From Erwinia pyri (GTDB lineage Bacteria > Pseudomonadota > Gammaproteobacteria > Enterobacterales > Enterobacteriaceae), in NCBI RefSeq assembly GCF_030758455.1, contig NZ_CP132354.1, forward strand, positions 62,001 to 126,000: DNA of 64,000 bases. Direction: 5' to 3'. The position numbers and the translations under genes are program-made. Shown here piece by piece: positions 26,972 to 36,712 of the stretch (within the stretch, counting starts at the first letter, position 1; every line of letters begins with the position of its first letter). The notes beneath the pieces were generated by a model, which saw only the letters and a program-made list of their open reading frames with translations, made no database searches and had not been told where the DNA came from.

Positions 26972-27274
26972 TGAGAATTCAGTCAAACTACTCATTGCTG
27001 CAATGGAATGAAATTTTTTATTTTAATAAAAAAGTCTGAATTTCATTGTCTGATAAAATGAGCTGACGGAGTAGAGGGGGCGTTTGGGGAAGGTTCAACA
27101 TTGTACAGCAGGCCTATTTTCTGAGCTGCTGTAGCTTTAGTAATGGGTGTACGCCAATACCAGAAGTTTGATTTCCAACAGTACGAAAAGGCATGTTTTC
27201 GTACTGTTGAACTTTAAACCCCTGGCACATTTAAGCGGAACGCAGGTTATATGTGAGGAAAGAACGTGATATCA
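26972..27274. other. Intergenic region with strong hairpins
   Basis: No gene seen. It contains a T-rich/A-rich palindrome at about 27013-27032 and the 14-bp inverted repeat at 27176-27209. Confidence 0.5.
27176..27209. repeat. Perfect 14-bp inverted repeat (hairpin)
   Basis: CAACAGTACGAAAA, loop GGCATG, TTTTCGTACTGTTG. It lies downstream of the minus-strand LysR gene at 27275 and the plus-strand TetR gene, so it could act as a bidirectional transcription stop. Confidence 0.6.
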
Positions 27275-28132
27275 CTATAATCCTAAGCCAACTTCTTTCA
27301 ATATGATAGCTATAGCATTTGAAGCATGCACAACTAAGGGATCATTACGACGATCCGGGTGCTTGGCTATCCAAATATCAAGACTAAGCATTGACTCGTC
27401 AACCTCGAGCTTAACCAGACGCTTATCTTTATCTGCAAGGAAACATGGCAAACCTGCAATACCCACGCCGGAGCAAACAGTTTCATACTGATGACTGAGA
27501 TCGGTCATCTCACATAAAACACGTTTATCACCAATTATTTTATCCAGCCATTGCTTATTTTCAAAGTTGGTAACGCGTTCAGGATAGGCTATGAACTCCC
27601 ATAATTCAGGTGATTTAAGATGGTAGTAATTACTTGCGGCATATAGAGCAAAATCCATTTTTCCAATTTTTTTGATTATATCCGTGTCTTTAATTCCTGG
27701 AGATAATCTGACGGCAAGATCTGCCTCGAGTCTGGACAGAGAAACAAAATGGACATCACTCAGTATCGATATAAGGACTTGGGGCAATTCCTGAGATAAT
27801 TTTAACATGTTAGTAGCAAAGAAATGTCTGGCAAGAACAGGTGGTGCGGAAATAGTCACCTTTTCTCTTTTTTGTTTATTTGCAACTGACAGACGCTCTA
27901 TTTTAAACGTACAGGCTTCTATCTCAACGGCTTCTGCAAGAATAATCTGCCCTTGTGCCGTCAACCTTGCCTCACGCGGGAGTCGCTCGATAAGCTTCGA
28001 TCCAAGTTCAGCCTCAAGTGACATCAGACGGCGGCTTACCGTTGCCTGGTCAACATCCAGGGCCTTTGCGGCCCCTGATAGCGTACCGGATCTGGCTATG
28101 GCAACAAAAAAACGAATATTTTCCCAATTCAT
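27275..28132 (-). CDS. LysR-family regulator of the DHA2 exporter
   Basis: The product is 285 residues. MNWENIRFFVAIARSGTLSG is a typical LysR HTH start, with VDQATVSRRL as recognition helix, and a periplasmic-binding-like effector domain follows. It diverges from an MFS exporter at 28235 with a 102-bp shared region, suggesting control of that exporter. AT-richer than its neighbours. Confidence 0.88.
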   Translation of the reverse strand: MNWENIRFFVAIARSGTLSGAAKALDVDQATVSRRLMSLEAELGSKLIERLPREARLTAQGQIILAEAVEIEACTFKIERLSVANKQKREKVTISAPPVLARHFFATNMLKLSQELPQVLISILSDVHFVSLSRLEADLAVRLSPGIKDTDIIKKIGKMDFALYAASNYYHLKSPELWEFIAYPERVTNFENKQWLDKIIGDKRVLCEMTDLSHQYETVCSGVGIAGLPCFLADKDKRLVKLEVDESMLSLDIWIAKHPDRRNDPLVVHASNAIAIILKEVGLGL

Positions 28133-28234
28133 TATGTATGCACTTTTGCGTGGATAGTGTGCGTATTTTAGTATTTATACATGTTCTGGCAAGACCTATC
28201 ATGACGTTAGTTTTTTAATTGCTGGATAGACATA

Positions 28235-29605
28235 ATGTCAAAGTACACCCCTTCATTGATAGCCATACAGCTCGCCACCTGCATGGGTTTCCTCGTGGTT
28301 CAACTCGATGTGAGCGTAGTCAATGTTGGCCTGGGCTCCCTTAAAAATGCCTTCAATACCAACCTTACTGGTCTTCAGTGGGTGATTAACAGCTACGCAT
28401 TGGTGTTTGCAGCGTTGCTGATTATTGGAGGATCTTTTGGAGATAAGTTCGGGGCGAGAAACATTTTTACCTGGGGATTCGCCCTATTTACGGTGGGTTC
28501 CATCGGGTGTGGCCTTGCCAATAGCCTGTCTGTGCTCATTGCTCTGAGAGGAGTCCAGGGAATGGGGGCAGCCCTGCTTGTGCCGACTTCGCTGACACTG
28601 ATCAGACTGTCATTTACCGACCCGTCCATGAGAAGGACCGCAGTAGCCACCTGGGGGGCCTGTGGGGGGATAGCCTTAGCTGCGGGGCCAGTTTTGGGCG
28701 GCATTTTAATTCAGTATTTCGGATGCCGCAGCGTTTTCCTCATTAATGTGCCACTGGGCTTACTCGCGATTTTCCTTATTTTGCGTTCAGCTCCGCCATC
28801 GCCACGGGTAGATAAAAAAGTCGATGGATTGGGCCAGGGAACGATTGCGGTATGCATTGCGGCATTAACCTATGGATTAACTCAGTCAAGCTCTGAGGGA
28901 TGGACCCGGGGGCCTGTAGCCATGATGGCCGTTGCGGCGATATTTTTAGTGCTATTTATCCTGATTCAAAGGCGCGTTGCGTCCCCTATGTTGCCCCCGC
29001 GCCTGGCTAAAAATAAAATTTTAGCCACCACCGCGCTCTGCGGCGCGATAATCAATCTGACCTTTTATGGCACGGTCTTTGACCTGAGCATCTATTTCCA
29101 GAGCATTCTTCATTACGATGCAATCAAAACGGGACTGTCTTTTATTCCTTTAACGGCTGTGCTGACAATTTCTACAATGGTGTCCACGCGAGTAGCAAAA
29201 AAAGTCAGCGATATCCGGATCATCACTACCGGCTTTAGTGTTCAGATAGACGGATTTATTTTGCTTTCCCAGTTAACAGAGTCCAGCTCTCTGTGGTTCC
29301 TGAACGGTACTCTCATGATGGTCGGTATTGGCAGCGCAATGTCTGTGCCTTCAATTACCAATTCTATGCTCTCTTCTGTATCTCAGGACGACGCGGGAAT
29401 GGCTTCTGGTCTGATGGCATCTGCAAGACAAATTGGTGGCGTCATTGGTGTGGGCCTGTTTGGTGCCATGATTGCCCACAGTGACCCGCGTTCATTTTCA
29501 ACCGGTATGGCCTACGGTATGTGGTTATCTGCGTTTTCTTTACTGATGTGCATAGGTATTAACGCCCTGGTATTACGTCGGGAAAAAGTGCAGCTAAAGG
29601 CCTGA
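28235..29605 (+). CDS. DHA2 (EmrB/QacA-type) drug exporter
   Basis: A 456-residue inner-membrane proton/drug antiporter with about 14 helices. Markers: QLDVSVVNVGL in TM1, GGSFGDKFGARN between TM2 and TM3, LRGVQGMGAALLVPTSLTLI in TM4 and GPVLGG in motif C of TM5. It probably extrudes hydrophobic or cationic toxicants. Divergent from its likely LysR regulator and followed by a cupin gene on the same strand. Confidence 0.9.
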   Translation: MSKYTPSLIAIQLATCMGFLVVQLDVSVVNVGLGSLKNAFNTNLTGLQWVINSYALVFAALLIIGGSFGDKFGARNIFTWGFALFTVGSIGCGLANSLSVLIALRGVQGMGAALLVPTSLTLIRLSFTDPSMRRTAVATWGACGGIALAAGPVLGGILIQYFGCRSVFLINVPLGLLAIFLILRSAPPSPRVDKKVDGLGQGTIAVCIAALTYGLTQSSSEGWTRGPVAMMAVAAIFLVLFILIQRRVASPMLPPRLAKNKILATTALCGAIINLTFYGTVFDLSIYFQSILHYDAIKTGLSFIPLTAVLTISTMVSTRVAKKVSDIRIITTGFSVQIDGFILLSQLTESSSLWFLNGTLMMVGIGSAMSVPSITNSMLSSVSQDDAGMASGLMASARQIGGVIGVGLFGAMIAHSDPRSFSTGMAYGMWLSAFSLLMCIGINALVLRREKVQLKA

Positions 29606-29712
29606 CAGGCTGATTATGCAACGTATCCATTATTTTTAATCATTCGGATTGCATGCCGGAAAACAGTTTTTTGTAAAATGTAATCAAGTTCATCACAAAT
29701 AGGGAGCGATTT

Positions 29713-30117
29713 ATGTCTACTCATTCTAAAGAACAAACTAACCAAACGTCTGAGTTTGAATCCGAAGGTGTAAAATCGGAAGAGCTGGTAAGTAGTGGTA
29801 GGGCATGGAACGGTAAAGCTTACGAAAAGTATCTGGAAGGCAAGCCACATTTAACCGTCATGAAAATGCACTTTGAGGCAAATACTACTTTGCCCTGGCA
29901 CACTCACCCGATGCCTAATGTTGCCTATATTATTTCTGGGTCGCTAACGATTGAAGACAAAGAGACGGGCGAAAGCCGAAAATTTACCGCGGGTGAAGCG
30001 TTTAACGAATCTGTTGATGATGTACACCGCGGTTTTACCACTGACGAACCGGTCGAAGTGATCATTACTTATGCCGGCGTTGAAGGGCAGGCGCTCTCAG
30101 AACCCTATAAATCTTAA
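29713..30117 (+). CDS. Single-domain cupin protein
   Basis: The product is 134 residues. The metal-binding cupin motif 1 is LPWHTHPMPNVAYIISGSLT and motif 2 is SVDDVHRGFT. Such small cupins bind a metal with His residues and act as isomerases, dioxygenases or sensors. AGGGAGC precedes the ATG. A strong terminator follows at 30133-30160. Confidence 0.85.
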   Translation: MSTHSKEQTNQTSEFESEGVKSEELVSSGRAWNGKAYEKYLEGKPHLTVMKMHFEANTTLPWHTHPMPNVAYIISGSLTIEDKETGESRKFTAGEAFNESVDDVHRGFTTDEPVEVIITYAGVEGQALSEPYKS

Positions 30118-30132
30118 TCCAGGATTCATACA

Positions 30133-30160
30133 AAGCATGCCCTCATTGCATGCTTTTTTG
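30133..30160 (+). terminator. Rho-independent terminator after the cupin gene
   Basis: The stem AAGCATGC/GCATGCTT has a CCTCATT loop and is followed by T residues. Confidence 0.85.
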
Positions 30161-30174
30161 ATCGCATTGAGTTT

Positions 30175-30980
30175 CTAACCAATAAGGGATCTGGCCCATG
30201 ACGGATGCTTTGCCAGACGATGGTTAATCTCATGAATTGCCCGTAAACTTCGCTCCAGCTTACGGTAAATATCCCCTCCGTAGTCCCATCCCAGCACCCC
30301 GATGCTGCCAGCATAACCCATGCGATTGAGTGCAGCGATTATGGCAGAATTATCCAGTTCACCGCAGTCCGGGGCTCCATCGTCGCCACTCCACCCCAAC
30401 CCAACGGAGACATTGCACTCCCGGAAAGCACGACCTGCATCAACCAGGGTTTGATGGCATCAAGCCGCTGTTCAAGCTGACCTTCTTCGCTGGCAAACCA
30501 GTGATAGCCATTAAAAGACGCGCCCAAACAGGGATGGTTAAAGTCCTCGCAAAGTTCAATAACCTGTGACGTGGTCTGTGTGACATGCCTTAAATGCGGG
30601 TACAACGCAATTCGCAAGCCGCGTCGCTCGGCAATAGGCAAAATGGACTGGATAAAGTTCTTGATCGCGCCCATGCCGTTGAGTGTCGTTTGAACAGCAA
30701 GCTCTATCAGTTCAACCCCTTCCACCGTCTCAATGATGCGCCGCAGCACCGTATCATTACGCCCCTCATGAAGCACCAGATACAGACCTGCAATCTCTAA
30801 ACCATGTTGCGCTTTAACCCTGGGTAATAAGGCCAAATCGGTATACGGCGTACCTCCCCATGCCGATACGGTAATCCCGTCATAACCCAATTCGGCCAGC
30901 ATTTCACATTGGGAATGAAATTCATACACGCCCATTGATGAGTAAAAAAATGAGTCCAGCGCATGAACAGGATGGATCAT
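30175..30980 (-). pseudogene. Sugar-phosphate isomerase/epimerase (TIM barrel), frameshifted, copy A
   Basis: From ATG 30980 (GGAG upstream) the frame reads MIHPVHALDSFFYSSMGVYE to SPLGWGGVA, then loses frame near 30390-30400. The rest (GELDNSAIIAALNRMGYAGS, IGVLGWDYGGDIYRKLERSL) continues in the next frame. The whole is an AP-endonuclease-2-type sugar isomerase of about 268 residues and a paralogue of 30997-31796. The C-terminal third is separated from the rest by one base. Confidence 0.8.
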
Positions 30981-30996
30981 ATAAACTCCAGGGAAA

Positions 30997-31796
30997 TTAA
31001 TAAGAGGATGGCGTCATCACTGACCAGTCGGGATGAGCTGCAAGACGCTTTTCCATTGAACGGAATGCCGCTTGTGAGCGCTGTAAATTGCCATATACGT
31101 CGCCCCCCATGCTCTCCCAGCCCATTACGCCATAGCATCCGTGATACTCACGTCGTTCGAGCGCGCCCAGTAATACAAAGTTATCCATTTCGCCTTCGTT
31201 TAAGGGTTCAATGGTTGCAACACCGCCCCAACCCAGTGGAGAAAGTCGTGTTCCGGCAAGATTAACTTGTCGAAGCCAGGGCATGACCGCATCAAGTCGT
31301 TGTTCTAAGTCCCTCTCCTGGTTCGCATACCAGTGGTAACCGTTAAAAACAATGCCCAGATTAGGATGATCAAACTCTTCACATAAAGAGATGGCCTCCG
31401 ACGTAGTCTGCATGCCATAGCGCACATGGGGATACAACGCGATATCAATGTCCCGCTGCTCACAAATCGGTAAAAGCCGTTCGAGCATTCTTTTGTCGGC
31501 ATCTTTAACGTTCTCACCGGAATGCAGTGCCAACTCAATGCGTTGTGTGCCCTCAACCGACTGAACGATATTGGTCACAAAAGACTTAAGGCCCGGGCGA
31601 TAAATCATATAAATAGCGCCAATGTCGAGACCCCATTGCGGTTTTACCCTCGATAAGGCCGACAGCTCCTTACTCCATGCCGATACCGTCAGCCCCTGAT
31701 AGCCCGTTTCTGCCAGCATCTCGCACTGGACATCAAGGGGATAAGTGCCCATTTGGTCTGGAAAATAAAGTCCATGTGGTGCAGTGGATGTTCCAT
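30997..31796 (-). pseudogene. Sugar-phosphate isomerase/epimerase (TIM barrel), copy B, N-terminal frameshift
   Basis: The strong ribosome site AGGAGG and ATG 31796 open the frame MEHPLHHMD, but the conserved body (MGTYPLDVQCEMLAETGYQG ... SPLGWGGVATIEP ... GCYGVMGWE) is in another frame that starts at ATG 31752 without a ribosome site. A single base near 31765-31785 separates them; in the body's frame the missing link reads HGLYFPDQMGTYPL. The first ATG overlaps the stop of the upstream monooxygenase (TAATG), so the genes were translationally coupled. A short product from 31752 (251 residues) is possible. Confidence 0.75.
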
Positions 31797-32791
31797 TATT
31801 GACCTCCTGAAATATGGCTCGGGAAGTGAGGCAACAGGTGTTCGCCGAGTTCGTCGATCACTTCTGAGGCAGGACGACGCTGGGTTTTGAAGTGAAGCGC
31901 GACGTGCGAGACGCCCTGCTCTTGCTGGCGTAACCAAAGTTCCCGCAGTGCATTTCGCCCCGCACGTAATACGCGTCCCGGCTGCAGCGGCATGTCAGGG
32001 TCACGGTCAAGATCAAACATTGTGCCATAGCCGTAGGGTTTAAAAATGTCGGTGCGGGAGGCGCTTCTCCACCTGTCAATGATGGCCGGAATGCGCTGGG
32101 GATCTGCGATATAAGATAAAATTCCGTCGGTATTTTGCGCGGCCCATTCAGTTGTTTGTCCCGCGTGACCTATCACCAGCATCGGCAATCTTTTACCCGC
32201 AGGTTTGGGTATCAAATCGATATTGCCTTGCAGATTTCCGTAGAAACGGGATTGATGAACCGGCCAGCTCTTTTCTGTTACGGCACGAATAATGGCGTGC
32301 GCATCCCGGAAACGTTCGCCACGATTTTCAAACTCCAGGCCAAATGCCGGATATTCCACAGGCCTGTCACCGGTCGCCAGCCCCAATAAGAGTCTGCCAC
32401 CCAGAAGCTGATCAACGGTCGAAGCCTGTTTCGCCACAATCAGCGGATCGCGCAGTGGCAGGACAATACCTGCTGTACCTATGGCGATATCGCGGGTGAT
32501 TGCCGCCAGATAACCTGCATAGGCGAGAGGATCCAGTACCTGACCGACATCCCCAAAATTAGGATCGTAGAAAGGCACATCGCGCAGCCAGATTGCAGAA
32601 AAACCGGCCTCATCGACTTTGCGCGCCATCTTCGCGTGGTCTGCCAAAGTTGGACCTACGCTGTTCGGGTAACTTTCAAGAGGTGCAATAAAACCGAAGG
32701 TTAGATGGCCGGGTTTGAAGACTCGGGAATAACCTTGATGCTTTGCCAAATCGGCTTGCATTGGCGAGTAATTTGAACACTCAGACATCAT
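31796..32791 (-). CDS. Luciferase-like flavin-dependent monooxygenase
   Basis: The product is 331 residues of the LLM class (F420/FMN-dependent TIM barrel). Features: HLTFGFIAPLESYP at strand 1, EAGFSAIWLRDVPF, a cofactor region GTAGIVLPLRDPL, GGRLLLGLATGDRP and FENRGERF. GGAGA lies upstream of tandem ATGs. It is the first gene of a coupled minus-strand operon with the two isomerase copies, suggesting oxidation and rearrangement of one small substrate. Divergent from the LysR gene at 32934, its likely regulator. Confidence 0.88.
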   Translation of the reverse strand: MMSECSNYSPMQADLAKHQGYSRVFKPGHLTFGFIAPLESYPNSVGPTLADHAKMARKVDEAGFSAIWLRDVPFYDPNFGDVGQVLDPLAYAGYLAAITRDIAIGTAGIVLPLRDPLIVAKQASTVDQLLGGRLLLGLATGDRPVEYPAFGLEFENRGERFRDAHAIIRAVTEKSWPVHQSRFYGNLQGNIDLIPKPAGKRLPMLVIGHAGQTTEWAAQNTDGILSYIADPQRIPAIIDRWRSASRTDIFKPYGYGTMFDLDRDPDMPLQPGRVLRAGRNALRELWLRQQEQGVSHVALHFKTQRRPASEVIDELGEHLLPHFPSHISGGQ

Positions 32792-32933
32792 ATTCTCCGG
32801 TAAAAATGAGGAAACATCGGCCTTAATGCCTTATTTCTCTCTTAAGGCTAAAATTTTAAATTTCTTCTAACCAAAGAAAAATAGGCTTATATTCTCAACA
32901 TAACGGAATATTAGGATGTAATTGAGGGGTGTT

Positions 32934-33839
32934 ATGGCAATGGACTACTTCGGCGCGCTGGGCGCTTTTGTGCACGCAGCTGAGACCAGAAGTTTTACCG
33001 AGTCGGGACGCAGGCTGGGAACTTCCTCCTCGGCCGTTGGCAAAGCCGTTGTGCGTCTGGAGGAGGAGTTAGGGGTACGTTTATTTCATCGTTCAACCCG
33101 GGCAATCACGCTAACCGCCGAAGGCCAACTCTTTCAGGCCCGTTGCCAAAAGATCCTGGCGGACTTTGACGTGGCTCGCGCAGAGCTGGTTCAGGCTAAA
33201 GTCGGTCCGCAGGGCAAGCTCCGCGTGGCTTTGCCTCAATTAGGAAGCCATCTGATGCCTTACCTGGTCGAGTTCCAGCAGCGCTACCCGCAGATTGAAC
33301 TGGAACTGGATTTCAGCGATCGATTGGCTAACGTGATTGATGAGGGTTTTGATGCGGTTCTGCGCATAGGCATGATCAATGATTCCAGGCTGACTATTCG
33401 CCAGTTAACGGGATATAAACATCGGCTTGTCGCCTCGCCGGATTATTTATCCCGAAATGGCGTCCCCTTGACGCCAGACGATTTAAAATCGCATGCCTGC
33501 TTACGTTATCGCTTCCCAACCAGCGGCAAATTAGACGTATGGCCATTGGTTGAAAACGGGGTGATTCTGCATCTTGAACTGCCGCAATCCGCCATCGCCA
33601 ACACCATTGACTCACTCTTTGCTATAGCGGAATCGGGGATCGGTATAGCACTGCTACCCGATTTCATGGTTGAAAATTCAATTTCATTCGGGAGTCTACA
33701 GGCCGTGCTGAATGATAATGTTCATGATCATCGCAACGTCTGTATATTATGGCCATCCAGTCGTCAACAATTGCCCAAGATTAAAGCTTTTGTTGATTTT
33801 ATCGTTTCGCGGCTGCGTTCCGGCAAATCGTGCATTTAA
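32934..33839 (+). CDS. LysR-family regulator of the monooxygenase operon
   Basis: The product is 301 residues from ATG 32934 (GAGGGG upstream; an upstream TTG is rejected). N-terminal HTH: FTESGRRLGTSSSAVGKAVV. The C-terminal effector domain is of the large proteobacterial CrgA/aldehyde-quinone group. Divergent from 32791 with about 140 bp between. Its last codons overlap those of the convergent ChaC gene. Confidence 0.88.
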   Translation: MAMDYFGALGAFVHAAETRSFTESGRRLGTSSSAVGKAVVRLEEELGVRLFHRSTRAITLTAEGQLFQARCQKILADFDVARAELVQAKVGPQGKLRVALPQLGSHLMPYLVEFQQRYPQIELELDFSDRLANVIDEGFDAVLRIGMINDSRLTIRQLTGYKHRLVASPDYLSRNGVPLTPDDLKSHACLRYRFPTSGKLDVWPLVENGVILHLELPQSAIANTIDSLFAIAESGIGIALLPDFMVENSISFGSLQAVLNDNVHDHRNVCILWPSSRQQLPKIKAFVDFIVSRLRSGKSCI

Positions 33840-34510
33840 GCTTTCCCTCTCAAAATGGCACGTTCTTCAAGCTCAACGATAAGCTCATCAATATATTCAT
33901 CCTGAATCCCCCAGGCACCAAGAGTTGTCGCCAGTTGGGTAATGTATTCCGCATTGGTGCCGATATAGCCAGTGGCGGAGAATGCTAATTCTGCAACGGT
34001 ATAGGGGGAACTCTCTGGCTCGTAAAACGGGTGATTAATCTTTGATACAAAAGCCAGCGCATCAACTTGAGTACCATCTGCCAAAACCACTTCTGACCAC
34101 ACCGGGCAATAAAGGCCGGTAATCATCTCGCGTATCCATATTATGGACAGTTCTCGTTCAAGGTCGGTGTCCGCCAATCTGAAGGCTATGCCGTCTGTGC
34201 AGCCCCCCACATCCAGTGATAGCATGCGACCAGGATGCTCGGGAGTCGCCCTGCCCGAGGTCAGGCGAATACAGAATCGGCGTTGCCAGCCTTTCAACTG
34301 CGCGCGCTGCATTTCTTCAATGGTAATCAACGGGTTCCACATCAAAGAACCATAGGCAAACACCCACACGGGCTTTTCCGCTACGCGATTCATTAAGACT
34401 GACTGCATCGAAAGATAGATTTGATCCATGCTCCACAACATCCCAGCAGGGAATAATCGCTGATGTGTACTGACATATTTGCCACTGAGGATATTTTCGC
34501 GGGTTAACAA
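33836..34510 (-). CDS. ChaC-family gamma-glutamylcyclotransferase
   Basis: A glutathione-degrading enzyme (releases 5-oxoproline and Cys-Gly). The fold signature VWVFAYGSLMWNP is clear, and FYEPESSPYTVAELAFSATG fits the catalytic region. I choose TTG 34510 (LLTRENILSG) because GGAG lies seven bases before it and it matches the family N-terminus; an ATG at 34567 has no ribosome site. About 224 residues, the normal length. It fits the glutathione-linked theme of the region. Confidence 0.85.
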   Translation of the reverse strand: MLTRENILSGKYVSTHQRLFPAGMLWSMDQIYLSMQSVLMNRVAEKPVWVFAYGSLMWNPLITIEEMQRAQLKGWQRRFCIRLTSGRATPEHPGRMLSLDVGGCTDGIAFRLADTDLERELSIIWIREMITGLYCPVWSEVVLADGTQVDALAFVSKINHPFYEPESSPYTVAELAFSATGYIGTNAEYITQLATTLGAWGIQDEYIDELIVELEERAILRGKA

Positions 34511-34567
34511 TTTTATACTCCATTGAGAGGGGGAAAGCATCAAGTGCACTGAATGCCGGAAACTCAT

Positions 34568-34996
34568 AAGTAGTCAATGATAACTTTCTATAAAGTTGAT
34601 AAAAATAATCTAGTATTCACAACACTTCGGAAGTTAAGGATGAAGTACTATAGTTGAAGTTTATTTCATGCGGCTTGTATGAAAGTCACTAACATTAATG
34701 TTTATGATAAAATAATATAAACAACCACTGGATTTAAAATAAATAATTCAATATTTAATTATCTAATGATTATTCAATTATAAGGCGGTAGGTTAGTTCG
34801 TGTTTAGGCACAATGCACCAGCATGGAGAGAAGAGGGTGTCTTATTTGCGTCACAAGCATAAATAGTTAAATTCATGGGATTAAAAAACAGGGAAATGAA
34901 GCTTTCCTTTTTTTCTGTGTAGAGGCATTTTGCCAGTTAAAAGTTTTAGAATAGTAGTTATTTACATCTTTTCATCTGTCACATCAGTATTCAGTT
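34568..34996. other. AT-rich intergenic region
   Basis: More than 400 bp of unusually AT-rich sequence with no supported gene, a likely binding ground for H-NS-type silencers. Confidence 0.45.
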
Positions 34997-34999
34997 ATG

Positions 35000-35023
35000 A
35001 AAAAAGCCTACGCATGCAGGCTT
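35000..35023 (-). terminator. Rho-independent terminator (minus strand)
   Basis: The stem AAGCCT/AGGCTT has an 8-base loop and is followed by TTTTTTC on the minus strand, ending the hydrolase operon. Confidence 0.75.
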
Positions 35024-35074
35024 CTCAATATAATTCTTGAGCAGTGTTACGATAGGAATAATATATCTTCTGCC

Positions 35075-35971
35075 TTATTTACTATACAAAAAGGGTTTAA
35101 TACACGCCCATACCGCATCGAAATTCACTGCAAAAGCAGGATGTGGGGCATCAGGAATGATGGCCAGTCGCGCATTTGGCAACATTTTATAGGCAGCGAT
35201 CACTGTGTCCAGCGGTGCATTAACATCCTTTTCACCTGCCATAACAAGTACAGGGGCATGGATTTCTGCAAATAGCGATTTACCGATAGTAGTCTGATCG
35301 TATTCTTGATTAGCTTGTTTAAACCATTCTTTCATTTTATCAGGCTTTGGGCGGATATCCGCCTGTTCTGCCCAGTATCGCGGGTCAAGGTCAATAATCG
35401 ACTGTAAGGGTTCACTACGATCCTTACGCCCACCCTGTACAAACCCCATTTTCCATTCGCCTGCACCAATTGCGACCAGCTTATTGATCTGCAATGGGTA
35501 ATCGGCTGCAAATTGATATCCCGTGTAAGCGCCATCACTAAAACCAATAATGTCAGTTTTTGAAATTCTTAACGCAGAAAGTACCTCATGCAGATCCTTA
35601 GCCTTTTGCTTGTAACCAGGCAGAACTGTGCCGATGTCCGATTTACCATGTCCACGCGTATTCACCAGAATGACGAGATGGTCACTTTTGAGTTTGTCAG
35701 CAAACTGGCCCATTTCTGCCATAGAACCAACTACCCCCCCGTGCAAAAGCACCACGGGTTCACCGGAACCATAGACCTCATAATATAATTTAGCATCACC
35801 AGACTGCACATAATGACCAGCTTTAGTATTGTTGCCGTAAGGGGTAGGGCTTTGATAGCTATTCGACTGTTGTCCGAACCAGTGCAAAGGTTCATTAGGC
35901 TGCATTTCGGCAGCCTGTACTGAAATTGAAGACATGCAAAGTGCTATAAGAGTGGTAAAAGTTTTATTCAT
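35075..35971 (-). CDS. Exported alpha/beta hydrolase
   Basis: The product is 298 residues. The signal peptide MNKTFTTLIALCMSSISVQA probably ends at QA-AEM, so it acts in the periplasm. The hydrolase fold shows the oxyanion HGG (VVLLHGGVVG), nucleophile elbow GFSDG, acid Asp in GEKDVNAP and catalytic His in DAPHPAF. Last gene of the minus-strand set tautomerase, ABM monooxygenase, glutaredoxin 2, hydrolase. The substrate is unknown (ester, lactone or aromatic). Confidence 0.88.
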   Translation of the reverse strand: MNKTFTTLIALCMSSISVQAAEMQPNEPLHWFGQQSNSYQSPTPYGNNTKAGHYVQSGDAKLYYEVYGSGEPVVLLHGGVVGSMAEMGQFADKLKSDHLVILVNTRGHGKSDIGTVLPGYKQKAKDLHEVLSALRISKTDIIGFSDGAYTGYQFAADYPLQINKLVAIGAGEWKMGFVQGGRKDRSEPLQSIIDLDPRYWAEQADIRPKPDKMKEWFKQANQEYDQTTIGKSLFAEIHAPVLVMAGEKDVNAPLDTVIAAYKMLPNARLAIIPDAPHPAFAVNFDAVWACIKPFLYSK

Positions 35972-36031
35972 TAAGATACTCCTCCTGTTTAGATTGGGAG
36001 CATAAACACCTGTGCAGAAGAGGTGGCAGGC

Positions 36032-36679
36032 TCAGATTGCAATATCATCATTGAGACTGACCTGGGATCTTAAAGACATCTCTCTTCGCCATGCATCAAT
36101 CTGTGGCGGCCACTGAATCCCTTTAACGATGGATAATGAGCGCAGCAGCGGGAAAAGACGAATATCTGTGAGCGAGAAATGTTGGGTGTCTCTCTCTTGC
36201 TGTGTGAACAACAACTCAAGAACGTCAAGTTGTGCATTCATTTCATTAACCATTATTCCACTTTGTTCCAGCAAGCGCGGGAAGGGACCGAAAACGGCTT
36301 CTTTCTTGTTGACGAAATATTGTCTCGCCGCATCCGGTCGGAATTCTTCAAAGTCTGAGTTTGCCCAGCGCGGGATCGCCAGCGGATAAATCAGTTTTGT
36401 TGCTTCTTCCATCCAGGCTTCGATTGCTGAATTGTCAGGCACTTCCAGGACAGAAGAACCATAGGTCTCATTAATGTATTTGACGATTTCCAGGCTTTCA
36501 CCAATCGCTTCATTGCGTTCAGTGATGAGGATGGGAAGCATTTTTTTGCCGATGAGACGCGTTGGCGTTTCTTCATCACCGTTAGGCAAAGTTATGATTT
36601 CACACGCAACATCTTTCAAGCCAAAAATCATGCGTGAACGTACGCAGAACGGGCAATGATCGTATACATAAAGTTTCAT
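36032..36679 (-). CDS. grxB: Glutaredoxin 2
   Basis: A GST-fold glutaredoxin that reduces disulphides with glutathione. The start MKLYVYDHCPFCVRSRMIFG carries the active CPFC at residues 9-12, the E. coli enzyme having CPYC. Later conserved parts are KMLPILI, GESLEIVKYI and the C-terminal helical domain (PLAIPRWANSDF). 215 residues, as in E. coli. ATG 36679 is chosen by alignment; an earlier ATG at 36697 adds six residues. An accessory copy, probably in addition to the chromosomal gene. Confidence 0.88.
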   Translation of the reverse strand: MKLYVYDHCPFCVRSRMIFGLKDVACEIITLPNGDEETPTRLIGKKMLPILITERNEAIGESLEIVKYINETYGSSVLEVPDNSAIEAWMEEATKLIYPLAIPRWANSDFEEFRPDAARQYFVNKKEAVFGPFPRLLEQSGIMVNEMNAQLDVLELLFTQQERDTQHFSLTDIRLFPLLRSLSIVKGIQWPPQIDAWRREMSLRSQVSLNDDIAI

Positions 36680-36712
36680 AGCAGAATCTTTCATCATCTT
36701 TAATGTAAAAAA

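Noticed and set aside
34997..35275. Plus-strand frame of 92 codons
   Set aside because: It is the reverse of the hydrolase C-terminus and its terminator.
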